From positions 208,597 through 272,596 of the forward strand of contig JAAKBF010000190.1 of assembly GCA_012656075.1 (NCBI GenBank): a DNA stretch of 64,000 nt, written 5' to 3'. This DNA comes from Phytophthora hibernalis (lineage: Eukaryota > Oomycota > Peronosporomycetes > Peronosporales > Peronosporaceae). A program made the position numbers and the translations under genes. The notes beneath the pieces were generated by a model. That model worked only from the letters and a program-made list of their open reading frames with translations. It was not told the DNA's origin and did no database searches. Below are positions 56,601-64,000 of this stretch, one piece after another; the first letter of the stretch is position 1; the number at the start of each line of letters is the position of its first letter.

Positions 56601-56929
56601 TACGTTTTTGCCAGATAAGTGAATGGTCAAATGAGAATGGTCAAACTACGTAGTACTAATTCATTACAAAGAAGAAATCTGCGCGAGCTGGATATTGGAA
56701 TCATTAAATAGGGAAATGAGTCAGTTGGCATGACAATGGGAAGAGATGGTAGTGTACACAAGAACGATTTTGGTTGGAGGACAACAGTTTTTGTAGTAAA
56801 AGGCAATAAACTTATTACGGGTCAATTTCATATTTTACGGAAACCTTGGTTTGCCAATAATAAGTAATTCCGTCAATATAATACTATAGTTATTATATTA
56901 TAATTATTTTTCCGAGCCCTGGTCGCGAG
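53660..56929 (+). mobile_element. TIR-bounded transposon carrying a tyrosine recombinase
   Basis: Element 53668-56921, 3,254 bp. Left end CAGGGCTCGGAAAA (53668-53681), right end its exact complement TTTTCCGAGCCCTG (56908-56921). Perfect 8-bp target duplication GTCGCGAG at 53660-53667 and 56922-56929. Removing the element and one copy of the duplication rejoins the prolyl hydroxylase exon. The only recognisable gene (54002-56555) encodes a Crypton-like tyrosine recombinase. The left arm has a stem-loop AACTGCAATA...TATTGCAGTT (about 53727-53764). The right arm has a near-palindrome centred on ACTATAGT (about 56875-56900). The target fits the hAT consensus nTnnnnAn. Cryptons are not known to me to have such ends; see findings. 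Confidence 0.9.
54002..56555 (+). CDS. Crypton-like tyrosine recombinase
   Basis: Start MAAHHSSKREP (54002), then after a one-base shift near 54035 a Lys-rich segment (KTTSSSKRSAKTKPASNKAK, nuclear localisation). Core-binding domain about 54620-54960: TQKSYAGSLHAVSRWIIETK, FTSDDFEAFLLEKRKTVGIS, LNGFRSAIKDLYRRKE. Catalytic domain: HFFLITRWNLMCRSESV (first Arg), MHKSKTN (Lys), then, after a shift near 55217, TALAMYLACRPTQKPGPLF, HYGTHSIRKGVATFACS (H-x-x-R) and GWSLGGVQDRYIRYES (nucleophilic Tyr). Two more single-base shifts (about 55924 and 55963) lead to a C-terminal domain: FYDGKFHLLPKSFEFPR, AWKLWWFGDSHQGYP, HDLPSPDMIKTFSDWRVLV. This resembles the GCR1_C-type DNA-binding domain of Cryptons. 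It ends with a basic QKKRQRLA. All catalytic residues are present; only single-base shifts interrupt it. Confidence 0.8.
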
Positions 56930-58040
56930 TTCTGTCGGACAAACACGATTCCGACTTCCTGAAGATCGACGTTCGCCATCTGGTAGGTGACTTGGTCTGC
57001 AACGACTTAAACTACTCGCTCTTTGATGGCAAAACCTTCCACGTCACGAAGCCCATGGCAATGCAGCAGCCCATGACCGACGACCGTGTCTTCTTCATGC
57101 TTAACGGCGCCAACGACTGTCTACGTGTCGTGGAACGGAGCGGTCAGTTCGAGTGCGTGGGGCAGGCGGCCAAGGTGGTGGCTGGGTGCCGACCGCGACG
57201 TCATGGTGAACGGCTTGCGTTTGTGCAGTCAGATGGGCTGGCCTGCTCGCAATGAGGCGGAGCTGAAGACGACGAAGAACATCGTGCATGTGCTGCTAGA
57301 CTTCCAGTTGTGGCAGTGGCCGGGTATCAAGAAGGGTACAAGTACTTGCTGGAAGACGGCGTGACGTTGACGACCGTGGGGATGAGTCCCAAGGTGTTCG
57401 ATGTGGAGCACCATTTCACTCAAGAAGAGACCGACAAGATTATTGAGGTTGGCTCTCCAAGTTTGTGTAGATCAAGGGTGGTCAATGATGAATCCGAGGA
57501 CAGCGAGACGGTGGTCTCAGCAGCGCGCACGAGCCACACTGCGTTCTTACCTGACAGCCAATTTGCCAGAGAATTTCGCGTACGGAAAGCACGCTTGGCC
57601 AAGTTACCAACTCCGTGTTTTGTTGAGCGTTTGCAGCTCGTGCGCTACAACACCGGCGAATTTTACCGCAGGCACCTCGATACGTTTGATTCCCTCGAGT
57701 TCATTCCGAAGGAGAGTGAGTATCAGCTTGGAATGGAATCGTATAAGCAATGGGTCAACTGGCCTGCAAACAAGATTCGAGCGCTGACTGCTCATCGCGA
57801 AATCCCTAAAGATTTTCAAGAGGGAGGCATGCATTGCATGCTTTTCCCAGACGCAGAAGACAACACGTGGTTCCCCAACGAGCTTTTGAAGTTGTTCTCT
57901 CCTGTCGCTAACGAGAGCAATGTCTTTGCATCGAGATACGAAAAGTCATGGGTCGATTGGATCGCCGAAAACGTGGCCAAAAATGCTTCGGATATCATGC
58001 TAAACTTTATTAGTATGGACGCGAAGCCAAACTATCTTCC
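56930..58040 (+). pseudogene. Prolyl 4-hydroxylase paralogue, 3' fragment
   Basis: Resumes right after the target duplication: DFLKIDVRHLVGDLVCNDLN, LFDGKTFHVTKP, DDRVFFMLNGAN, then (shifted) LGADRDVMVNGLRLCSQMG, LLDFQLWQWPGI, and in frame from about 57310 YKYLLEDGVTLTTVGMSPKV and LVRYNTGEFYRRHLDTF with the H-x-D ligands. It stops matching at NYLP (58040), where the LTR of a Gypsy element begins. The distal His/Lys half must lie beyond the right end of the window. Several frameshifts have accumulated between 57110 and 57310. Confidence 0.85.
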
Positions 58041-58304
58041 TGTAGTGTTTCCCGGGGCGGAAGATCCAAAGGTTTAACACACGGCAATGCGGGAGCTTAC
58101 CCCGCACGGAACGATGAGCCTAGTGTATTGATGGATGGAAAGATGAAGAGTGAGGTCCGGGTCTGATGGTAACCAGCCCGTCGCTCAGGGTCTTCTCGAG
58201 CAACCGTGTCCAGGAGCGTCCTCCTGGGTTGATTCGAGAGACGGTTGTCTGGGAAAGGACAACATGAAACGACAATATGTAGGTAGATATACAAAGTTCC
58301 TAAT
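58041..58304 (-). repeat. Gypsy 3' LTR (left copy)
   Basis: TGTAGTGTTTCCCGGGGCGG at 58041 is repeated at 63724 in the same orientation. The copies stay about 97% identical for about 264 bases (through GGTAGATATACAAAGTT) and then diverge. The first base is the outer end of the element, directly after the hydroxylase codons for Asn-Tyr-Leu-Pro. Because the right copy is cut by the window end, the true length of the LTR is unknown; 264 bp is the shared part. Confidence 0.85.
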
Positions 58305-58753
58305 GCAGTCCAGGTCAGGCACTGACAGCCAGACCTGGAGGACATGCAAACCCATTGTCGCCAGCTGGGAGCCGTACGACACATCCGGGTCATCTGTGAT
58401 GTAAGCTGTGATAGCTGGTGTACTTCAAGGTCTCGCTGTGGTGATCCAGGCTGTTATACCCGGCATCCACTACACAGCCCTTGAAGCTTGGTTCACCACC
58501 GCCACTCCACGCTCCACTAAGTCGTATATGGTTTCAGGAACGGCTCCTGACCTCGACAGCAGATCTGCGTAGTAGTAGTTCGATGTGAAGGTCTCAGTTC
58601 ACTCTCGGTCACCGACGAATACCAGCAAGCTCGGGGACAAAGAGCTCCCCGCTCGGGGACGAAGAGCGGGGCTAGTTTGGTTGGACGCGGTTCTTGCGAA
58701 GCTTGCTGGACCGAGTCGGTCTACCCTGCCGGCGGGCGCTCGAAGTCGACGGC
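58305..58753. other. LTR remainder or 3' untranslated part of the Gypsy element
   Basis: Lies between the shared LTR part and the C terminus of the polyprotein. No coding seen. It contains inverted words such as GCTCGGGGACGAAGAGC twice near 58630-58670 (a short tandem duplication of CTCGGGGACRAAGAGC). Confidence 0.45.
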
Positions 58754-61700
58754 TCAAGCGCATGGAGCTCTGTTGCTGAACTCGAGGCGGTCGGAGCAGT
58801 ATTCCTTGATCTCCGCTGTCGGCGGGCACACGGAGGCGACGGCACGGGCACTGGCCCCTGTTACCGAAGTCGTGGCGGCCGAAGTCGTTGATCGTGTACG
58901 GCGGCCTAGAGGTTGGCTGGGAGGCGTTACTCCCAACGCTGGTGCGTTGCTGGCCAGGCTCATCCGGGGCGTGTCGTACTTGCCGCTGCCTGGCTGCGGG
59001 TGGGACCGAGCCAAGGCAGTGTTGTGGTTGTCTTCCTGGCAGCCGTCTCTTGCAGCTCTTTGCGCAGGTCGACGTCGTCGTTTCTTGCTCGTCCTGCGGC
59101 TCTGCGCAGGATCCACGGCATCTTGTGAAGCGCGTGGTAGTGGTGGCTGGGAGTCCAGAGGTGTCGGCGGTTGCTGCGCGACGCTCGTCTTTGCTGTCGC
59201 TCCTTGAAGCTTCTGCCAGTACTCGGTGAGCATCGGGTCGTCGGTCTTGGCGACGTAGTTGCTAACTAGCACACGGATCTCCTTGGCGAGGTTCTACGCG
59301 GGCTCGTACGAGTCTTCGATCGACTGTAGGCCCTTTCAACTCACCAGGATCTCGTAGTCGTTGATGGTGATGTTCCACCGATGTTCCTTGAGCTCGTCGA
59401 CGGCGAGCACGATTCCCTGTGAAGCTACGTGCTCCAGGAGCTCGTCCGTCACGTTCAAGCTGTCGTCGGCGTACATCTTGAGTCGGGAAGCATGCACATC
59501 TTGCTCGTCACCGGTAACCAGATGCTGCACCCTGAACGAGTGCGCATCAGCTCGCACAACTCGGTAGGGGCCTACCCAGGTCACCTGCAGCTTGTTGCCT
59601 TGCTTCTCGTCGACTCGAGATCGGAGTACGTAGTCGCCTTCGGCGAAGTTCACGAGGTTCTCTCCTCGTTCACGTTTCTTGTTCAGTAGTCGTTGCTTTA
59701 GCCGTCGTTCCTCGACGTCGCAGTGCATGGCTTGCAGGCTGCTCCGTAGGTCGGCTAGGTAGCTGTCGACGCGTTCACTGGCTGGAACTTCTTGCAGACT
59801 TCCTTCGTCCGGTAGGTAGAACTCCATCAGCGACGTAGGGCATTGGGCCCCGTGAACAGCTCCACAGGAGCACGGTTACCCAACGAGGGCACCGGTGTGT
59901 GGTTTAGGCTGGATTGTACCATAGGCACCAGGTACACCCAGTCCTTGTAGCTGATCTTGTACGTCAGGATCATCGTCCTCATTACCTGGAGGATGTCGCG
60001 GTTGACGCGCTCGATGGATCCGTTTACCCACGGACTGTACGCGGGTGTGAAGGTCTGCTGCGTTCGCAGGCGTCGGCTGAGTTCAGCGACGACTTCATTC
60101 TTGAAGTGGCTACCGTTGTCGGAGACCCATGTCGGCGGAATCCCGAACCTGGAGTGCCAGGCCAGTAGCGCTTCAGTTACCACGATGCTGTCTGCGGTGT
60201 CTGCCACCACCAGCTCGCAGTAATGCGTGGCGTGGTCCTTGAGGACCAGCAGGTACTTGCTGTCACCGTAGCTCTCGCCCATGTAGAGATAGTCGAAGTG
60301 TAGGACAGCATTACGCGTGCTGCAGTCAATCACCTCACTCCACGGCCGGGGATAATCTTCCCCCTCGCGAATGCAGACACAGCAGGCAGTTCTTCACGAA
60401 GCTGGCTGCAACATTCGCGACGTGTTCGATAGCGAAAAGTGGGCAGTCATTGCGTGCTGGTCGCAAATGTGCCACAATGCAAAGTCGTTGTAGAAATTCC
60501 TCGGCCTCCGATCCAGAGTCGCCCTTTTAGTACCACAAGACCGTCAGTGTTCAGGTCGGCTCCTGCAGGTAGCTGGTACTGCGACTGCACTGTACGGAGT
60601 TCCACGAGAGTAGGCCACACGAAATGTTCATCATCCAGCGGTCTCAAAAGCGAGACAGTCTGGTTTTCAGGAGGCGGTAGGCTTCGAATCGCCTTCAGCC
60701 GCTTCACTGACACGGTCGGGGTGGGTTGCCGGCCCAGCGTGAGATCATGTCGGCCCACACGTTGTCGGGTCCGGGCACGTGTTCCACAATGTACCTGTAG
60801 TTCATTAATTTCATCGCCCACCGCAACAGCTTTCCTCGAATGTGCTTCTTGACCGACTCGTGCGGTGCAAAGACATGGATGAGGTTGCGGTGGTCGCAGT
60901 ACATACGAATTGGCTGAGGCCTCAAGAGCAGGTAGTCCAGCTTGTCGCACGCCACCACGATTGGGAACGCCTCCTTCTCGATGACAGTCCAGTTGAGCTG
61001 GCTGCCGGAGAACGTCCCACTCGTACAATGTATGAGCGGTGCTGCTGTTCCGTCGCTGGCTTCTTGGGGTCGAAGTCGGTCACCTGTGTGACGATGATAG
61101 CGTAGCCAATGTCCGAGGCGTCCGTGAACAAGCAAGTCGTTGCCTGATCATCGGGGAAGTCGAGTGTGGCTGCGTTCGCCAACGCCTCTTTGACTCGGTC
61201 GAACGCCTGGCGTTCGTCGGCATTGAGTTCAATCTCGATGGCTGCAGCAGCTCGCTTGGTCCGCTTTGTGCTGGCGAGTGCTACATCCAATCTGCGCTGT
61301 AGGGGCTCGACTTGTCGGGCAAAGTCGATGATGCTTGCACGCATCCAGTTTATTGCACAAACGAACTGTTGTAGTTCGCCGGCGTTCGAGGATACGGCAG
61401 CGATCGTAGTGAGTCGATTCGCTCCGCGTCGTGTCGGATTCCTTGGCCGTCAATCACCTTGCCACACCATTTGACTTGGGTCTGGTAGAGACTCGACTTC
61501 TTAGCGCTCAACTTCAACCCGAACTGATTGAGGAGCGAGAAGAGCTCGCCGAGCTTTACGAGGTAGGTGTCGATGTCATCGGCGAAAAGGAGTAGATCGT
61601 CGATCCAGACTAGGAGGTGCTCATAGAGTAAACTAGCAAAGCACGCTTCCATCGTCTTCTGGAAGTAGATTGCTGCATCGCTGCAACCTTGGGGAACGCG

Positions 61701-62452
61701 GCGCGGCGTGAAAATCTTCTCGTCAGTCATGTAGGATAGGAACTCTTGGCAAAGTTCTGCCAGCGGAAGTTGCCAAAAACCTTTCAAGAAATCGAAAAGT
61801 CCAAAGTGTTTCATTCCACTTGCATTCTCCACGACTAGTGATAAAATAGGCATCACGGCGGCCATCACGTCCGTCACTTCGTTTAGCGCGCGATAGTCCG
61901 TCGTTTGCCTTAGATCCATGAGGTCGGCGGATTTCTTGACTGGCAGGACGGGGCTAGCCCATCGACAGTCTGCGTTTTCGTAAACCAGTCACTTGGTTGG
62001 GCGAGTCCCATCCTGCAGTCGCACTTCCAGGGGAGGAACATTTGCCGGAGGATCGGCGCGTAACTCGAGGCGCCACACATCGTAGGCGTGAGCGATGACG
62101 CGCAATTGCTCCACTTTGTCGGGGGAAACCCATTCTCCACGGCACGGGCAATCAAATTCTCCACTGCGGCAAAAATGTCTTCGTCACTGGACTCGGAGGC
62201 GCTCGTCGTTGCTGGCGAGTCATCAGCCTCGAGTTCAATGTTATCTCCACTCGTCTCGTCGTCGCCACGGTCAGCTAGCATCTCCAGCTGCCGGTCGACG
62301 TCAATGCCAAGAGAGTTGAGTAGGTCGTTGCCGACGATGAACTCGTCGTCGTCAGCATCCACGATCAACACGTCCACCGCACCCATCGGTTGGACCGGTC
62401 CTGCAGTGGTGTGGATCAGTAGATGTAATTTGGCCTTCTGTTCGGCCGTCAC
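58754..62452 (-). pseudogene. Ty3/Gypsy pol with chromodomain
   Basis: Read downwards. Protease remainder 62452-62160 (DVLIVDADDDEFIVGNDLLN). Reverse transcriptase 62100-61350 (MDLRQTTDYRALNEV, FDFLKGFWQLPLA, RVPQGCSDAAIYFQKTM, catalytic LVWIDDLLLFADD). RNase H 61344-60704 (LFTDASDIGYAIIV, WTVIEKEAFPIV, YCDHRNLIHVF, GKLLRWAMKL). Integrase 60400-59827 (HFDYLYMGESYGDSKYLLVL, WVSDNGSHFKNEV, SPWVNGSIERVNR: D, D, E). C-terminal region 59827-59336 (LQVTWVGPYRVV). A chromodomain (RWNITINDYEILVS, then KGLQSIEDSYEPA) contains two in-frame stops where Trp and Glu would be expected. The tail to 58754 is Pro/Ser/Arg-rich. Frames shift at several joins. The chromodomain places it among chromoviruses. Confidence 0.9.
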
Positions 62453-63616
62453 TCATGTAGAACCATAGGCTTGGTTCATCACAGGGACTTCGAGTTGTTC
62501 GGCTTTGACGCTTGGGTCCTTCGACATCAACTGCTTCCAGTGTGAACGGCAGATGACGGTGAAGTCGGATCCACTGTCAGGGCAGTACGGCAGCTGCAGC
62601 ACCCCATTCAGTGTCACCTCGCGGCCAGAAGCAGGTAGGAACTCGCTCAGTCGTTTGAGGCGAGCTCGCTTCAGTTGTCCAGCTTCACGCAGTTTCTTGC
62701 GTAGCTCCTCCTTCTCGGCTTCAGTCGCCTTCGGGCATTCACGGAGCCAGTGCATCGCTTTGCACTTCGGGCATGGACTTGGCGGCAGATTGGCCGAAGC
62801 AAGAGGCTTGGCCTTCGGATTGGTCGAAGCGCGTGGGGTATCCGGAGTAGGGCCTTGAGACGGATTTGGCTGCCACGTCTTCTTGGACTTGACGGAGCGC
62901 TCAGGTTTGCGCTTGAGCGTCTCCTTCGAATGTTCAGGCTGTCCGCGCAGCTTGGCCTTGAGGCGCTGATACTGTCGCTCGTGCTCTGTGGCTTTGTCCA
63001 CGATGAGATCAAACAGCAACCTCGGGTCCTTGGCAGCAGGCTTGTGCGTGAAACGGACGCACCGCTTGACTTCAGATTTCAACGTGGCGGGGTGCAATGA
63101 AGCCACAAGGCGCTTGCACTTCTCGCGGACCCCTTCGTCACCAATGAAGCAGTCGGTCAGGCCTTCGGCGCGCGTGATCTTGCCGAACTCGTTGAAGTAA
63201 TCGAGGACTCTCGCGTCGACATCACTCTCGGTCATGTTGAGGCGCAGCTTGACCTTGAAGAGCGCCTTGATGTCGGGTAAGGTCTTGTCCTTCACGCTCG
63301 AGATGTTGTGCTCGATCTCGTCTATCAGAATGCCTTCAGTCACGTCGACAGACACCATGTTCAGACGCAGCTCGCAGAAGGTGTCGAGCAGGTCGGCGTT
63401 GAACGACTCGGCGATCGGCGTGAGGAGAGCGTCGTAATTCTCGCCGGACACTCGGCAGCGGGCGCGTAGCTCGGCTTCGTATTCGCGGCGTTCAATCATC
63501 CACTTGGCCAGGGCCTCGTGGGAGATGCTGGTAATCTTGGGAGAGAGCGTCGGCGTGAACAGTGGGACTGTCGTTGTACGCGTCCCATCTGGGTCAGGGG
63601 TAGGAGCGCGCACCAT
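62453..63616 (-). CDS. Gypsy gag with zinc knuckle and start of protease
   Basis: Intact frame of 387 residues, MVRAPTPDPDGTRTTTVPLF to VPVMNQAYGST. A helical capsid-like region (about 40-200) and a basic linker (ETLKRKPERSVKSKKTWQ) precede a zinc knuckle CPKCKAMHWLRECP. Then LPYCPDSGSDFTVICRSHW contains the aspartic-protease D-S-G. The rest of the protease continues in the next frame, as in elements that use a frameshift or stop between gag-PR and pol, or because of decay. It begins 107 bp after the 5' LTR. Confidence 0.85.
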   Translation of the reverse strand: MVRAPTPDPDGTRTTTVPLFTPTLSPKITSISHEALAKWMIERREYEAELRARCRVSGENYDALLTPIAESFNADLLDTFCELRLNMVSVDVTEGILIDEIEHNISSVKDKTLPDIKALFKVKLRLNMTESDVDARVLDYFNEFGKITRAEGLTDCFIGDEGVREKCKRLVASLHPATLKSEVKRCVRFTHKPAAKDPRLLFDLIVDKATEHERQYQRLKAKLRGQPEHSKETLKRKPERSVKSKKTWQPNPSQGPTPDTPRASTNPKAKPLASANLPPSPCPKCKAMHWLRECPKATEAEKEELRKKLREAGQLKRARLKRLSEFLPASGREVTLNGVLQLPYCPDSGSDFTVICRSHWKQLMSKDPSVKAEQLEVPVMNQAYGST

Positions 63617-63723
63617 ACTTTAGACTTGAAGTAGGTAGTCTTGATCTTCGAGTAGTCCGCGGAGGTAGCAGGAGGTGGACTGCGACTGCGACGCTCAGCG
63701 GTTGATTCTATTAAATAATTCTT

Positions 63724-64000
63724 TGTAGTGTTTCCCGGGGCGGAAGATCCAAAGGTTTAACACACGGCAATGCGGGAGCTTACCCCGCACGGAACGATGA
63801 GCCTAGTGCATTGATGGATGGATGGAAAGATGAAGAGTGAGGTCCGGGTCTGATGGTAACCAGCCCGTCGCTCAGGGTCTTCTCGATCAACCGTGTCCAG
63901 GAGCGTCCTCCTCGGTTGATTCGAGAGAGACGGTTGTCTGGGGAAAGGACAACATGAAACGACAATATGTAGGTAGATATACAAAGTTATCTGAACAACG
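63724..64000 (-). repeat. Gypsy 5' LTR (right copy, cut by window end)
   Basis: Same start as the 58041 copy; 63724-63987 matches it, with a 4-bp expansion in the GATGGATGGATGG run near 63813. From 63988 (ATCTGAACAACG) it differs, so either the left copy has a rearrangement after 58304 or the LTR is not fully shared. The internal leader lies at 63617-63723. Confidence 0.85.

Noticed and set aside
58677..59207. 176-codon + strand frame
   Set aside because: Antisense to the C-terminal tail of the Gypsy polyprotein, Trp/Gly/Val-rich, no family.
1..64000. tRNA or rRNA genes
   Set aside because: I saw no A-box/B-box pair or rRNA core sequence that I could support by eye.

Overview
This window looks like nuclear DNA of a plant-pathogen-type oomycete (Phytophthora or a close Peronosporales relative). 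The single-copy genes are GC-rich in third positions and have few, short (about 50-120 bp) introns. They encode typical stramenopile proteins: FYVE-GAF proteins, membrane-anchored cystatin-like proteins, a SWEET remnant, a NIPA transporter and flagellar (axonemal) proteins. They alternate with AT-richer blocks of broken transposons. I used no database; family names come from motifs I can read.

Layout. 1-9.0 kb: one degenerate Helitron, its N-terminal half on the + strand (473-2110) and its Rep/helicase half on the - strand (8985-4496), with a DUF6818-like gene between them. 9.0-14.7 kb: repeats, a decayed Crypton-like tyrosine recombinase element (9982-11500) and its companion reading frame, then about 2 kb without genes. 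14.7-26.7 kb: two Copia retrotransposons (called A and B here), each cut into a + and a - piece that complement each other; one inversion of about 4 kb explains this. A GATC-rich hAT-type MITE (19612-19970) lies in the Copia A 3' region.

26.8-52.8 kb is the gene-rich core: TTC1-like TPR protein, DRC10/IQCD, three cystatin-like membrane proteins in a row (one broken), an ERICH6/FAM194-like protein, an LRR protein, Tim10, an RCK-type (MAK/ICK) kinase, a NIPA-type transporter, a RIX1/PELP1-like ribosome biogenesis protein, a SWEET pseudogene with an internal inversion, a convergent pair of FYVE-GAF proteins (one with added PH and DEP domains), an unrecognised conserved-looking protein, and a prolyl 4-hydroxylase.

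53.4-64 kb: a second prolyl 4-hydroxylase gene, head-to-head with the first, has been destroyed by two insertions. The first (53668-56921) is the most interesting object here: a 3,254-bp unit with perfect 14-bp terminal inverted repeats and a perfect 8-bp target duplication, whose only recognisable gene encodes a Crypton-like tyrosine recombinase with an R...K...HxxR...Y set and a C-terminal GCR1_C-like domain. The second (58041 to beyond 64000) is a Ty3/Gypsy element with a chromodomain, on the - strand.

Caution for users: at least a dozen otherwise well-conserved genes carry single-base frameshifts, nearly all one base short at a mononucleotide run. This looks like homopolymer under-calling in the assembly, so a frameshift alone should not be taken as proof of a pseudogene here.
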